Source: Thainema sp966674685
GTDB taxonomy: Bacteria > Cyanobacteriota > Cyanobacteriia > Phormidesmidales > Phormidesmidaceae
NCBI GenBank assembly: GCA_966674685.1
Contig: CBKWJC010000026.1
Span: 6,855 to 70,854, forward strand
DNA: 64,000 nucleotides
Direction of reading: 5' to 3'
Shown here piece by piece: positions 7,183 to 17,536 of this stretch (position 1 is the stretch's first letter; the number at the start of each line of letters is the position of its first letter). Under the pieces are notes generated by a model. That model searched no databases. It had not been told where the DNA came from and was given only the letters and a program-made list of their open reading frames with translations. The position numbers and the translations under genes were made by a program.

Positions 7183-10100
7183 GGGGAGGGGGAGAGGGGG
7201 AGAGGAAGAGATTAAGGTTTCCTTGCTCCCCGGTTCCCCTGCTCCCTTGCTCCCTACCTCATCTCCATTCACCTGCTCCAATCTCACCTCCACCTGCCCC
7301 CCATCAGGCGTGAATTTAACGGCATTGGAGAGCAAATTCCAGACAACTTGCTGCAAGCGGGCAGAGTCTCCCATGACCTGCAGAGAGGGGAGGGGGAAAG
7401 GGGAAGACAGGGGGAGACCGTATTGGCTCCCTCGCTCCCCTGACCCCTCGCTTCCTCGCTCCATTCCTCTTACTTCAAACTTCAAATCAATATCCTTCGC
7501 TTCCGCCGCTAGTCGAACCGTTTCCATCGCTGCTTCAATTGTGAATTTGAGATCTACAGGAGTAATATTGAGGCTCAGCTTACCGCGCAAAATGCGGGAA
7601 ACGTCTAGCAGGTCTTCAATCAGTTGGGTTTGCAGCTTGGCGTTGCGCTCAATGGTTTCCAGACCGCGCATCAGGGTCTCTAGATTGTCGTGCTTCGTTT
7701 GCAGCAGCCTTGACCAGCCCAAAATGGGATTGAGGGGCGATCGCAATTCGTGAGACAGTACGGCTAAAAACTCATCTTTGACCTGGCTGGCCTGTTCGGC
7801 TTCCGCTCTGGCCTGCCGTTCGGCTTCGTATAGCTGCGCGCGGGAAATTGCCTGAGCACACTGGCGACTGAGAGCCAGAATAAACTCGCGGTCGGCTTGG
7901 TTCAGATGCCGATAGCTTTGGAAATTGAGCGCTAAACCACCAATCGCAACGCCTTCGACCATCAGGGGCAGCGACATCCACGAATCGGCATCGTGGCGAC
8001 TATAGTAGGCAGCGAGATGGGGATAGTTAGCAATTCGCTCCGCTAGGGGCTGTAACCACTGAGGTTCGCCTGTTCGAACGGCTTTCGCCAGCGGCGCATC
8101 CATATCAATGGAAAATCTGCGCCAGTTTTCAAGCAAGTCTGTTTGATAATCAAGGAATTTGACGATCTCTAGTTCGGTGCGGTCGGGTGTGATCAGGGCC
8201 ACCATCACGGATTTTGCCCCTAACGCAGCTTTGCTTTGCTCTGCAACAACATCTGCCACCTGTTCTGGCGTTAGGGATTCGGAAAGAGCGGCGGTCACAG
8301 CCTGTAATCGCGCGGTGCGGTTCGCAGCAATCTCGGCGGTTTGCTTTGCCTGTTGCATGCTGTAGTAGAGGCGAGCGTTATCAATTGCGATCGCAGATCG
8401 ACGAGCTAAATCTTCAGCTAGAGTCAAATCAACTGGGCTGTAGTGCCGATCCGATTCGGCAAAGACAAAGGAAATGCTGCCCAATACCCGCCCCCGCGCT
8501 TTGAGCGGCGACACGATGCAGGACTTTAAGCCAACTCCGCGTAAAATTTCCAGATACTCAGAATTCGAAATGGTTGCAAACTGCTGATCGCCAATTGCGA
8601 TCGCAATTTCACTACGCTCCGTTTTCATCACCTTAGAAATGCCATAGCCATCGTCTAAATGCCGAGGAAAACGCTCGGCTATCTCCCAGCCAAACTGCTC
8701 CTTTTCCGGATCGGAATGGGCTACGGCCACACGACTAATGCTCCCGTCATCATTTAATAGATCGACCGAACACCAGTCGGCAAAATAAGGCACCGCCAAC
8801 TTAGCCACGCTCTGTAGCGTTTGTTCATAGTCCAAGGACGCCGCCAACGCAGTACTAACCTCAACCAGAAAAGCCGATCGTCGCTGATCCGCTTCCGCTT
8901 CCAATCGAGCAGTCTGCTCTTGAATCAACTGAGTCCGCTCAGCCTCTGCCTGCTTCCGTTCCGTAATGTCGCTGACCGACGTCACCACATTGATAATCCG
9001 TCCCTCTGCATCAAACAGCGGCGAGGCATTAATCGAGAGAATCGTTCGGGTTCCATCCGAACGAAGAATGGCATGCTCAACCTTATACACTGGTTTTCTC
9101 GTCTGCATCACCCGCACAAACGGTAGTTCTTCTTCCGGGAAAAATTGCCCATCCGCCGTTGTAATTGACCAGCGCGGATCGTTATACACTCGCTCCAGTA
9201 AATCACCGCGAGCGATCCCCAAAATCTGCTCAGCAGCAGAATTCGCTGCGATGATCTTGCCATCTGGATCAAGAATCGTCACCCCATCCGGAATAGTCTG
9301 AAAAATACTTAATAGCCGCGCTTCACTATCTCGCAGCGCATTTTCAATCTGCTTCCAATCCGTGATGTCATGCATCACCGCCACAGCGCCTTGTCTAATC
9401 CCATACGCATCGACAATGGCCTGCCCGCTAGCCAACAACGTTCGTACCATGCCCGACTTCGGCGCAATCACCATTTCAACGTTATGCACCGTTTCTCCCT
9501 GTAGCGCCCGAAACAGCGGAATCTCATGCCGAGCCATCAGCGTCTTGCCATCGGAATGATAGAGGTCATAGTATTCTGCCCATTGCTCTGGCGGCAACGG
9601 CCGTTCCGACAAACCATGCAACTCGCGCGCTTTCTGGTTGAACAGGGTTAAAATTCCCTCTGCATTACAGGCAACAATGCCAGCCTGTACGTTGTCCAGC
9701 AGCACCTTCAGCATTTCTTGCTCATTTTGCAGCGCCTGTTCAAAAAGCTGCCGTTCCGCAATTTCAAGCTGGAGCCGATGATTGGTCTGAGAGATCTCAG
9801 CCGTTTGCTGACTGACTAAATGCTTAAGCTGTTGCTGCACCTGCTGAGCTGCCGCTTCAGTTTGCTGACGTTCGAGTTCTGTGGCGACCCGGAGCGCAAA
9901 GATGGGCAGCAGCGTTTCGACTAGCCGAATATTCGCCAATGGCTTACTGTCCATGATGGTCAACAGACCCAGCGTTGCCCCCGTTGAGTCGAAAAATGGC
10001 ATCGCTGCGTAGCTTTCTATCCCTGAGGACTTGAGCCATTGATCATCGGGAAATTTGGCCTGCACCCTGCTGGGATAACACAGCAGTTTTTGAGACTGGA

Positions 10101-10866
10101 TGACTTGCTGACAAGGCGTACCGCTCAGTTGATATGCAAAGTTATCGCCGATTTTTCCTTGAGCACAAATGGCAATTGTTTGAATCGTGTTTGGATGATC
10201 TTCAGTCACCAAACTGATACAGGCATAATCCACTCCCAACGTTTTGGTAAAGTGCTGCACTAGCGCAGTAAAAAAAGCTTCACCCGTGGCGAGAGAGATA
10301 GCCTGTGTAATCTCTAATAATGCGGTATCGACCTCAGCCACTTTGCGAGCGGTCAGCCGTAGATCCAACTCGTCCATCACCATGGCCGCAAGATCGGACA
10401 AAACGCTCTGCTGATCTGGCGAGAAGGTTGCGCGGGGTTGGGTATCGATCAGACAAAGGGTGCCAATACTAAAGCCATCTTGCGTTACTAGTGGCGCACC
10501 CGCATAGAAGCGTAATCCGAGTTCGCCTTGGACTAAGGGGCTGTTGACAAAGCGATTGTCTTGGTGGGCATCGGGGACGACCAGTACCTGGTTAGACAAC
10601 ACCGTACAGCCGCAAAAGCTGTTTTCTCGCGGGATGTCTTGTTGCTCCACTCCATAACAGGATTTAAACCACAGTCGCGACTCATCGACTAGAGAAATAA
10701 CCGCAATTGGCACTGTAAACAGACGAGCTGCTAGGGCTGTAATGCGATCGAATGCGGGTTCTGGTGGGGTGTCTAGGATGTCATATCGTCGCAGCGCGTC
10801 TAATCGGCCCGCTTCATTTTCGGGTAGAGGAACCACAGGAAGAGGTTCAGAGAATGCATCGGACAT
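7105..10866 (-). pseudogene. Multi-domain GAF/PAS hybrid sensor histidine kinase, N-terminal part, frameshifted
   Basis: 1253 aa before the frame breaks. Domain order: GAF (about 25-170), GAF (178-340), coiled coil, PAS (385-505), PAS (512-640), GAF (650-815), GAF (825-1000), HisKA with phospho-His 1039 (LAVLSHELRSPLNPI), then the N-box of HATPase_c (WNLLSNAVKFTPDGG). The GAF domains lack an obvious chromophore Cys. The frame then enters a CT-rich tract (7183-7260) and reads through to an aberrant tail CHRHWARHHSPVST. The correct ATPase sequence resumes in another frame (see 6489-7182). A second purine-rich insert at 7383-7465 (EGSGERGSQYG) also lies in the ATPase domain. It may be a pseudogene, a slippage-controlled gene or an assembly error. 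It has no neighbour in an operon. Confidence 0.85.
7183..7465. repeat. Two homopurine/homopyrimidine low-complexity inserts in the kinase gene
   Basis: Bases 7183-7258 and 7383-7465 consist of GAGGGG/GGGGAGA and TCCCTTGCTCCC-type units inside the HATPase_c coding region, separated by normal conserved sequence. The same kind of sequence occurs at 27215-27420, 27825-27960, 30360-30400, 43636-43675 and 58040-58265. The kinase frame is lost in the first insert. Confidence 0.75.
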
Positions 10867-11014
10867 AGGTTGAGTAGCAATCAGCTAGGGAGTCAGCAGA
10901 AAATGAGCGGCTAAAAATCAGGCTGTTATAGACTTCTATTCTGGACTAAAAAACAGGGGGGAACACTGGATACCTACGGCTCGGCAGCGCAATGTTTACA
11001 TCTATAGCCATCTT

Positions 11015-11067
11015 AAGTTGTTTGTGAACGTGCCATCCTGACGGGGTGGCGCGCTCACAAACAACTT
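11015..11067. repeat. Large hairpin in the kinase-HAD gap
   Basis: AAGTTGTTTGTGAACGTGCC pairs with GGCGCGCTCACAAACAACTT around an imperfect centre. It belongs to the group of long palindromes with a GTGA(A)/TCAC core. The rest of 10867-11238 shows no gene. It lies between the kinase start and the end of the HAD gene, so it could terminate the HAD transcript. Confidence 0.7.
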
Positions 11068-11238
11068 TGTCCATACGCTATTAGCAAAGCGGTCTAATTA
11101 TCTATATCTTGGGAGAGAGCATGATTATCAGACATAACACACGTTATGGCACTAAACATCTAGCGGAGGGTACAATTCATGACGCCAGAGTCAACGTAAT
11201 AACGGATACCTAAGAGTGACGAGATAAATACGGTTTTG

Positions 11239-12048
11239 TTACGTTAGCCAGGCTGAAAATGGCTGACTAAACTGCTCTAGAGAGATGAGGTGAATGAGGT
11301 CGTCCTGTTGGGCAAATGTGCGATCGCGTTTAATGTTGTAGCCCCAGTCGGCCAAGAACAGACCCATTCCGTCTAAATCAGCTTGTTCTTTAACCAGTTG
11401 CAGTGTCTTCAGCCGATCTTCCACAAACCAAGCCTGCTCAGCACGGGTTAACCCATGTTTCTGCATCAAATTCAGTAGCGTTTTGTACTTGGGCTGCTTG
11501 ACCGCTTTGCCAAATACCTGATCCGCCGATAGTTCAATTCCGGCCTGTGCCAAAAGCTGCCGCGCAAATCGCTCTTCCTTAGTCGTGACAATGTAAACTT
11601 CTAGGTCATCATTGAGCAGGGTCTCCAACCGCTCAATCACGCCGGGATAAAAGCGATGCTGCGCCAACCAGTCGTCTAAGTCCGCCTCAATCCAGCGATC
11701 GCGATTGCCATCAACTGCCGCTGACACCTGTTTCGGATCAAGCTGATCGGCTTCAACCCGCTGCTGGGCAATCTCCGGCCAGTTTTGCAAGATTCGTTCA
11801 TCCGTCTCACCTAGAATTAGCGATCGCACTAAGACTGGCATCTCCCAACCCGTTTCAATCACCGGACGCAGTTGATAAAACCGCTGCGCCAACTCGTCCG
11901 ACGGTTGATCATCCACTGACCAAATCTGGCAGTAGGCTTGCCACGCTGTTTGAAAATACTCAATCAGACCATCACAAATTACACCATCGAAATCGAGCGC
12001 TAAGAGTGCGGGAGAAGAAACCGACATAGATCTAGAAGTATGAAACAT
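11239..12048 (-). CDS. HAD-superfamily hydrolase
   Basis: 269 aa from ATG 12048; a second ATG at 12027 (MSVSSPALLALDFDG) is equally possible and neither has a clear ribosome-binding site. Motif I is LALDFDGVICDG (nucleophile Asp and acid/base Asp). Motif II Thr lies in EVYIVTTKEERFA. A motif III Lys lies in KQPKYKTLL and motif IV in AWFVEDRLKTL. This is a cytoplasmic HAD phosphatase-like enzyme with a long cap insert (residues about 25-130). Cyanobacterial homologues have no assigned substrate. It stands alone between repeat-filled gaps. Confidence 0.85.
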   Translation of the reverse strand: MFHTSRSMSVSSPALLALDFDGVICDGLIEYFQTAWQAYCQIWSVDDQPSDELAQRFYQLRPVIETGWEMPVLVRSLILGETDERILQNWPEIAQQRVEADQLDPKQVSAAVDGNRDRWIEADLDDWLAQHRFYPGVIERLETLLNDDLEVYIVTTKEERFARQLLAQAGIELSADQVFGKAVKQPKYKTLLNLMQKHGLTRAEQAWFVEDRLKTLQLVKEQADLDGMGLFLADWGYNIKRDRTFAQQDDLIHLISLEQFSQPFSAWLT

Positions 12049-12096
12049 GAAAACTAAGATGCCATGTCAAACCTAACAGGTAAATCGACGAATACC

Positions 12097-12240
12097 TACA
12101 GCCCTGACCTTCCTCTGAAGGGCGAATGCCATTCGCCCCTACTGACTCCTCGATTTCCTTTACAGCCCTTTACAGCCCTGACCTTCCTCTGAAGGGCGAA
12201 TGCCATTCGCCCCTACTGACTCCTCGATTTCCTTTACAGT
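12097..12240. repeat. Tandem duplication, 74-bp unit
   Basis: Two almost perfect copies of a 74-bp unit start near 12101 and 12175. Each contains the palindrome GGGCGAATGCCATTCGCCC followed by CTACTGACTCCTCGATTTCC and ends in CCTTTACAGCC units. It combines two repeat families found separately elsewhere in the window. The gap 12049-12265 holds nothing else. Confidence 0.85.
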
Positions 12241-12265
12241 TCTCTACGACCTTATTCCTCACTTC

Positions 12266-13291
12266 CTAGTATCGAATCCTCGGATCAATATACGCATTCA
12301 AAATATCAATTGCGATACTGGCTAACGCCACAATTGACGCGAAAAACACCATAATGCCTTGCACGACAGGATAATCTCGAAGTGCGATCGCTTCATAGAG
12401 ACGGTTTGCCAGTCCCGGCCAAGAGAAGGTGACTTCAGTCAGGACTGCACCGCCCAATAAGGAGGCAAAGGTGAGTCCCAGAACGGTGATCACTGGAATC
12501 AGCGCATTGCGTAAAGCATGGATCATGACCACGCGAAACTCAGGGACGCCGCGTGCCCGTGCGGCTTCTACATAATCAGCCCGTAGGGTTTGCTTGAGAT
12601 TAACTCGCACCATGCGCTCAAAAATGCCGCTGATTAGCAATCCCAAGGTTAAACTCGGCAGGGTTAGGTAATAAAGTGTCGTGAAAAACTGGTTGAGATT
12701 GCCGCTGAGCAAGCTATCGACCATATAAAGTCCCGTTGGGCCAGCGGGCGGCATGGCAGAAAGGGGAAAGCGGGTGCCCAGGGGAAACCAGCCCAGCTTG
12801 ACCGCAAAAATAATTTGCAGGATCATGCCGAACCAGTACATAGGCACCGAGTAGGTAATGATGCCAAACAGTCTGCCACCAACATCGGCAGCGGTATTGG
12901 GACGCGAGGCAGCAAAGGAACCCACCGCTACGCCGACAACGACGGACACAATCATGGCGCAGACTGCGAGTTCCACTGTGGCCGGAAAGTGATCTTGAAT
13001 GATCTGCCACACGGTTTGGCCCTGGCTGGTCAGCGAACTGCCTAAATCAAGCCGCAGCAAGCTACCCAGATAGCGGATGTACTGCACCAACAGCGGGTCG
13101 CCTAAACCCAACCGTTCCCGGAGCAGATCTTTTACTTCTTGGGGAGCGCGGGGGCCAACAACGGCTTCCACTGGATCGCCAGGAGTAGCTCGCAGCAGCA
13201 GAAACACAATGGTCGTAATCAACCACAGCATCAGTGGCGCAAGCATCAGCCGCACCAAAACGTAATAGCGAAGCGATTTAGAGCGAGACAT
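12266..13291 (-). CDS. ABC transporter permease, DppB/NikB family
   Basis: 341 aa with about six membrane segments. The N-terminus (LRYYVLVRLMLAPLMLWLITTIVFLLLRATPGDP) is split by the usual TM1, and the cytoplasmic EAA loop is ADYVEAARARGVPEF. Family-5 binding-protein-dependent systems import oligopeptides, nickel or related ligands. The ATG is 2 bp after the stop of the binding-protein gene, so the two are one operon. The second permease (DppC type) and the ATPases are absent here and must be supplied from elsewhere. Substrate is unknown. Confidence 0.9.
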   Translation of the reverse strand: MSRSKSLRYYVLVRLMLAPLMLWLITTIVFLLLRATPGDPVEAVVGPRAPQEVKDLLRERLGLGDPLLVQYIRYLGSLLRLDLGSSLTSQGQTVWQIIQDHFPATVELAVCAMIVSVVVGVAVGSFAASRPNTAADVGGRLFGIITYSVPMYWFGMILQIIFAVKLGWFPLGTRFPLSAMPPAGPTGLYMVDSLLSGNLNQFFTTLYYLTLPSLTLGLLISGIFERMVRVNLKQTLRADYVEAARARGVPEFRVVMIHALRNALIPVITVLGLTFASLLGGAVLTEVTFSWPGLANRLYEAIALRDYPVVQGIMVFFASIVALASIAIDILNAYIDPRIRY

Positions 13292-13293
13292 AT

Positions 13294-15015
13294 TTAGCTA
13301 TTTGCTTTTTGCATCTGCCAGAACAGGAACTGTTGGGTGGGCTGAATCGCCACGTTTTCCATATAGCCTTGGGCAAAGACAAAGTCTTTTTCCTGCCATA
13401 GAGGAATATAGGGTACGTCCTCAGCCATTAGCGCTTGCAGTTCCTTAAAGATGGCTTTACGTGCTTCCGGATCTTGCTCGGCTCGCTGTTGGGCAATTAG
13501 CTCTTGAGCGCGATCGCTGTAGTAGAATGACCCGTTCGATTGGCTACCACCGACTTCGCAACCCGCCTCCGGAGAGCCAGTTTGGCAGTCCATAAAGGGC
13601 TGGAAGTAGGTGTCTGGATCGTAAAAGTCAGGGTACCAATTGAGCAGAAATGTTTGATACAGTCCTTTTTCAATATTTTCGAATGCGGTTGTCCCTTCTT
13701 CGTTGTTGACCGTCACGTTGACCAAGCCAGGTAGGTTCTGGTCGATGGCAGCTTTGATGGTAGTCGCGACCAGGTTGCGAATTGTGGAGGCGGATGGATA
13801 CCAAATTTCCATCTGGAAAGGATTCGACTCGGAGAAACCTGCTTCTTCTAAATACTGTCTTGCCTGTTCGTAGTTGCCGTCACCGTATTTTTCTTTGAAG
13901 ACGGGTTCATAAATGTCAAAACTCGTCGGCATCATGCTGTAGAGCGCTTCTGATTGACCTTGAAATACGCGCTCATCGAGCAGTTCACGATCAATCATGG
14001 AGGCAATCGCTTGGCGGACGGGGAGCTGATCGAGCGGCTCCTGATTTTGATTTAAGGTCATATATGCGATCGCAGTTCCACCCGCTTCAATCACCTGCCA
14101 GCCACCTTGCGCCGCTTTAGCTTGCAGATCGCGAATTTGGTCAGGATCAAGCGTCTGATAGGCCACATCCAGGTTGCCCGTTTGGAAAGCGTTGTAGAGG
14201 TTTGAGGAACTGCTAATGAGCTGAATGTCTACTCCCTCATTCGCGGGCGCTTCACCCCAGTAGTCAGGGTTCGCATCCAAACGCACGGTGTCAGAGCTGA
14301 GTTGGGACAGCTTATAAGGGCCTGTACCGACAAACGAAGTGGGTTCAAACTGGCCCGCACCAATGGTATATGCCTTGGGCGAAATGGCGGTCATGCCCCA
14401 GAAGGAGAGCAGGGATGGAAACGCGGCGAACGGTTCCCGCAGCCGAATCGTCAGCTCATATTCACTCGTCGCTTCAATCGATTCCACCTTGTCGCCCAAG
14501 AGAAAAGCGGGACGGCCTTCATTTTCGATAAAGCGGTTGAGCGAAAACGCCATTGCTTCAGCATTAAACGGTTCGCCATCGTGAAACACTACGCCCTCAC
14601 GCAGCGGAATCGTATAGGTTAAGCTATCATCGCTCACCTGGGGCAGATCGGTAGCCAGTTGCGGCACAAGATTGGTCGTACCCGGCTCGTAGGTATACAG
14701 TCGATCGCCCAGGTTGAACAGCAAAATGCCAGGAAACAGCTCATAGGAATCCGCCGGATCGATGGTACGCACTTTCTGAGTCGTACCCATCGTGATCCGG
14801 TTACCAGGACTGGCAGCACTGCCTGTACTGTTCGCCTCTGCATCAACATCGGACGCAGACTGACTACCGCAACTGACAGTCAAAACCAGGCAAAGCCCAA
14901 ATAAGGTCGCAAACTGAAGAAACGACCGCCGCCTCAGTTGTGCTGTAAACGGTGGGTTCAGTTGCGATCGCACCCGCCCAACCTGCTGAAATAACCGATT
15001 CAAAAACCGCCGCAT
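13294..15015 (-). CDS. ABC transporter substrate-binding lipoprotein, family 5
   Basis: 573 aa from ATG 15015; an upstream TTG would add only seven residues. The N-terminus carries RRRSFLQF, a plausible twin-arginine motif, then a hydrophobic stretch and lipobox LTVSC with lipidated Cys 49. This suggests a folded lipoprotein anchored on the outer face of the cytoplasmic membrane. The body matches SBP_bac_5 (TYTIPLREGVVFHDGEPF, DAVAYSL-like EAMAFSLNRF, FVGTGPYKL, NPDYWG, and the C-terminal YIPLWQEKDF). Such proteins bind peptides, nickel-chelates or other solutes and deliver them to the DppB-type permease encoded next. Confidence 0.92.
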   Translation of the reverse strand: MRRFLNRLFQQVGRVRSQLNPPFTAQLRRRSFLQFATLFGLCLVLTVSCGSQSASDVDAEANSTGSAASPGNRITMGTTQKVRTIDPADSYELFPGILLFNLGDRLYTYEPGTTNLVPQLATDLPQVSDDSLTYTIPLREGVVFHDGEPFNAEAMAFSLNRFIENEGRPAFLLGDKVESIEATSEYELTIRLREPFAAFPSLLSFWGMTAISPKAYTIGAGQFEPTSFVGTGPYKLSQLSSDTVRLDANPDYWGEAPANEGVDIQLISSSSNLYNAFQTGNLDVAYQTLDPDQIRDLQAKAAQGGWQVIEAGGTAIAYMTLNQNQEPLDQLPVRQAIASMIDRELLDERVFQGQSEALYSMMPTSFDIYEPVFKEKYGDGNYEQARQYLEEAGFSESNPFQMEIWYPSASTIRNLVATTIKAAIDQNLPGLVNVTVNNEEGTTAFENIEKGLYQTFLLNWYPDFYDPDTYFQPFMDCQTGSPEAGCEVGGSQSNGSFYYSDRAQELIAQQRAEQDPEARKAIFKELQALMAEDVPYIPLWQEKDFVFAQGYMENVAIQPTQQFLFWQMQKANS

Positions 15016-15149
15016 GTCACTACCTGCCCAAAACAAATCTGTTGGTACTGCTTTGTATAGATAGCATTTTGCAGGAATTTTGTGTCAACTGACTTTGTGA
15101 ATTGAATCAAACTGCAAATTGGAAGAGGTAGGGAGTGCTGAGTGCTGAG

Positions 15150-15210
15150 TGACAGACCTACGCCTCTCGCCTCTCGCCTCTCGTCTCTCGCCTCTCGCCT
15201 CTCGCCTTAT
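15150..15210. repeat. CCTCTCG heptamer tandem repeat
   Basis: About seven head-to-tail copies of CGCCTCT (one variant with GTCTCT) form a short tandemly repeated repeat. It is preceded by GGAGTGCTGAGTGCTGAGTG units. The gap 15016-15366 contains no gene that I can support. Confidence 0.8.
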
Positions 15211-15366
15211 TTTTAAGAGAAGCCGTAAAGAGAGTAGAGAGTGACAGGGTGATGGGATAATAGAATGCTAACGGGAAATGGAGTTGATTAGCTTTATCCC
15301 ATCATCACGCGATTCTCCATCCACCCATCCACCCAAAACCCAAAACCCACATCAGCCAGACTCGCT

Positions 15367-16800
15367 TCAATTGCCAATCGACCGTCGGAAGTTGAAGAAT
15401 CGGGTCAGAATGGTCTGCAATCGCGTGTTCTTGGCATACTTTTGCTTGGTTAGTTGCAGAGCGGTTTTGCTGTTGATTTCCGCCAGTGTGGGATAGATGT
15501 GAATCATACCTGTCAGAGCCGAAACCTTCAGTCCTTGGGTCATGGCCAGCACCACCTCATGGATGAGTTCACCCGCCGATGGCCCAACCATGTGAGCGCC
15601 CAGAATTTCGCCATTACCCTTCGTGATGAACTTAGCAAATCCGGCAGTTTGACCCTCGGCCTGCGCTCGATCCACGTCAGCAAAATTCTGCTTCAGCACG
15701 TAAATGTCATCGCCATAGCGATCGCGAGCCTGTTTTTCAGTCATACCGACTCGCGCCAGTTCAGGATCGGTAAAGGTAGCCCAGGGAATCACGTCATACT
15801 TAGCCTTGGTGAGTGGAAAGAATAGAGCATTTTTTAGTACAATGGCTGCCTCGTAGGACGCGACGTGGGTAAACTGATAGCCGCCAATCACGTCGCCGCA
15901 GGCATAAATGCGCGAGTTTGTTACGGATTGCAGCTTTTCATTAACCTTGATGCCCTGCTTACCAACCTCGACCTCAGCAGCTTGCAAATTGAGGGAACTA
16001 ACGCTGGGTACCTGTCCTGCCGCCAGCAGAATATCGTCAGCAATGACTGTCTCTTTGCCTGCCCAGATGTGTTTTTTACCGTCGATTACCTCTACGCGCT
16101 CTGCTTTGGCGTTGCGAATAATCTGAATTCCTTCCGCTATTAGCTGTTGCTCAACCACAGCGGCGACTTCGGGTTCTTCTTTGGGTAGGATATGGGTACG
16201 GCTGGAGATAAGGGTTACCTTTGTGCCCAAGCGCTGGAAGGATTGTCCTAACTCGCAACCAATCGGGCCTGCGCCAATTACAACTAGCGACTCGGGCTGT
16301 TCAGTGCGGGTGAAAATGGTTTTATTGGTGATATAGCCCGCTTCCTGAAGTCCATCAACAGACGGCAGAAACGGATGCGATCCGGTGGCAACAACAAACG
16401 CTCTGGCTTTGAGCTTGCGGCCATTAACTTCAAAGGTGGTGCGATCGCAAAATTGCCCCTCACCAAAAATCACCTCAACCCCCAGCGATTCAAACCGTTC
16501 GGGAGAATCATGTACTTCAATGGTGCGAATCACCTTTTGCACATGGCCAATCGCTTCGGCAAACTCAATTCGAGGCGGTTGAGTATAAATCCCAAAGCGA
16601 TCGGCCTGTTGGACATCATAGGCAGTACGAGCGGCATGAATCAGCGATTTGCTAGGAACGCAGCCATAGTAAAGACATTCCCCACCCAAGCGATCGCGTT
16701 CAACTAAAGCCACTTTAGCCTTAATTTGAGCTGCCGCACTGGCAACAACAAGTCCAGCAGACCCACCACCAATAATCACCAAGTCATAGTCAACCGCCAT
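15367..16800 (-). CDS. Mercuric-reductase-like / dihydrolipoamide dehydrogenase family flavoprotein
   Basis: 477 aa from ATG 16800, preceded by AAGGGAGAA at good spacing; the open frame extends 11 codons further. The N-terminal FAD motif is LVIIGGGSAGLVVAS. The redox-active disulfide is GGECLYYGCVPSKS, the NAD(P)H motif is VIGAGPIGCELGQ, and the second FAD motif is IYACGDV. The C-terminal interface reads IYPTLAEI in place of the HPTxSE of lipoamide dehydrogenase. There is no N-terminal metal-binding domain and no C-terminal Cys pair, so mercury reduction is unlikely. Electron acceptor unknown; glutathione- or lipoamide-type disulfide reduction is possible. Confidence 0.9.
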   Translation of the reverse strand: MAVDYDLVIIGGGSAGLVVASAAAQIKAKVALVERDRLGGECLYYGCVPSKSLIHAARTAYDVQQADRFGIYTQPPRIEFAEAIGHVQKVIRTIEVHDSPERFESLGVEVIFGEGQFCDRTTFEVNGRKLKARAFVVATGSHPFLPSVDGLQEAGYITNKTIFTRTEQPESLVVIGAGPIGCELGQSFQRLGTKVTLISSRTHILPKEEPEVAAVVEQQLIAEGIQIIRNAKAERVEVIDGKKHIWAGKETVIADDILLAAGQVPSVSSLNLQAAEVEVGKQGIKVNEKLQSVTNSRIYACGDVIGGYQFTHVASYEAAIVLKNALFFPLTKAKYDVIPWATFTDPELARVGMTEKQARDRYGDDIYVLKQNFADVDRAQAEGQTAGFAKFITKGNGEILGAHMVGPSAGELIHEVVLAMTQGLKVSALTGMIHIYPTLAEINSKTALQLTKQKYAKNTRLQTILTRFFNFRRSIGN

Positions 16801-17072
16801 GATGTTCTCCCTTATACACTGAGGTTGTTTCAACGATGAACTGCAACTGCTAATACCAATTCTTGAAATTATGGCTACATCAATGGCTACATAAGCAGAT
16901 GGCCAAAATTAAATGATGCTACAGGGTACCTTAGGACTTACCTCACACACCACTTCACACAGCCTGACCTTATCTATAGTGCTAATTCGTAGAACGGGTA
17001 TAAAGGCATGCTAATTCTGCCAAATAAGTTTTTCCTGAGAGGAGGGTGGGGTGGGGGTGAGTTTTGGGGGAT

Positions 17073-17100
17073 GTAAAGGCTGTAAGGGGCTGTAAAGGAG
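17073..17100. repeat. TGTAAAGGCTGTAAGGGG repeats
   Basis: Three units of the CCCTTTACAGCC family lie in the 736-bp gap between the flavoprotein and the membrane kinase. No gene is visible in the gap. Confidence 0.6.
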
Positions 17101-17321
17101 TTGAGAAAATCAAGGGGTACGTAAGTGTAGGGTGTGTTGAGAGAGGCGTGAGGCGTAGTTGGGCTGTAGCGGTACCAGTTTTCTTACTTTTATAGCGCTA
17201 GTTGCTTGGCTACAAAGGCTTATGTGCCTTAATTCAAGTAGCGATAGCTGGAAAATTGGAGACTATGGGGAGACGAATTAGGGCTGAATCTTCACTAAAA
17301 TCACCTTGGAGCTAATCCAAC

Positions 17322-17412
17322 AGTACTTGCTTAGCATCGACACTCTGCTATATCCCCCTAAATCCCCCTGTAGCCCTTCAGGCATGGCCTCGCTTAGAAA
17401 AAGGGGCACTTG
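17322..17412. repeat. Family C repeat (TATCCCCCTAAATCCCCC type)
   Basis: The element contains TACTTGCTTAGCATCGACAC, then TATCCCCCTAAATCCCCCTG and later AAAAAGGGGCACTTGG, forming an imperfect inverted repeat. A second copy with the same left end lies at 63896-63955. It sits upstream of the phosphorelay operon. Confidence 0.65.
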
Positions 17413-17536
17413 GAGCTAGCGTTGGCATAGCCTCTTTCAAGGAGCGGCGACAGTGGAGATCGGATAACGGCGCTAAACACATGCAGTCAACGATTGCATT
17501 GGCTCCACTTAATCGCGCTTTTAGGAAAAGTTCATC

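Noticed and set aside
7223..7753. 176-codon frame opposite the histidine kinase
   Set aside because: Antisense to HisKA and to the CT-rich inserts, with no domain.
15150..15210. Possible CRISPR array
   Set aside because: The repeats are adjacent 7-bp units without spacers and there are no cas genes.
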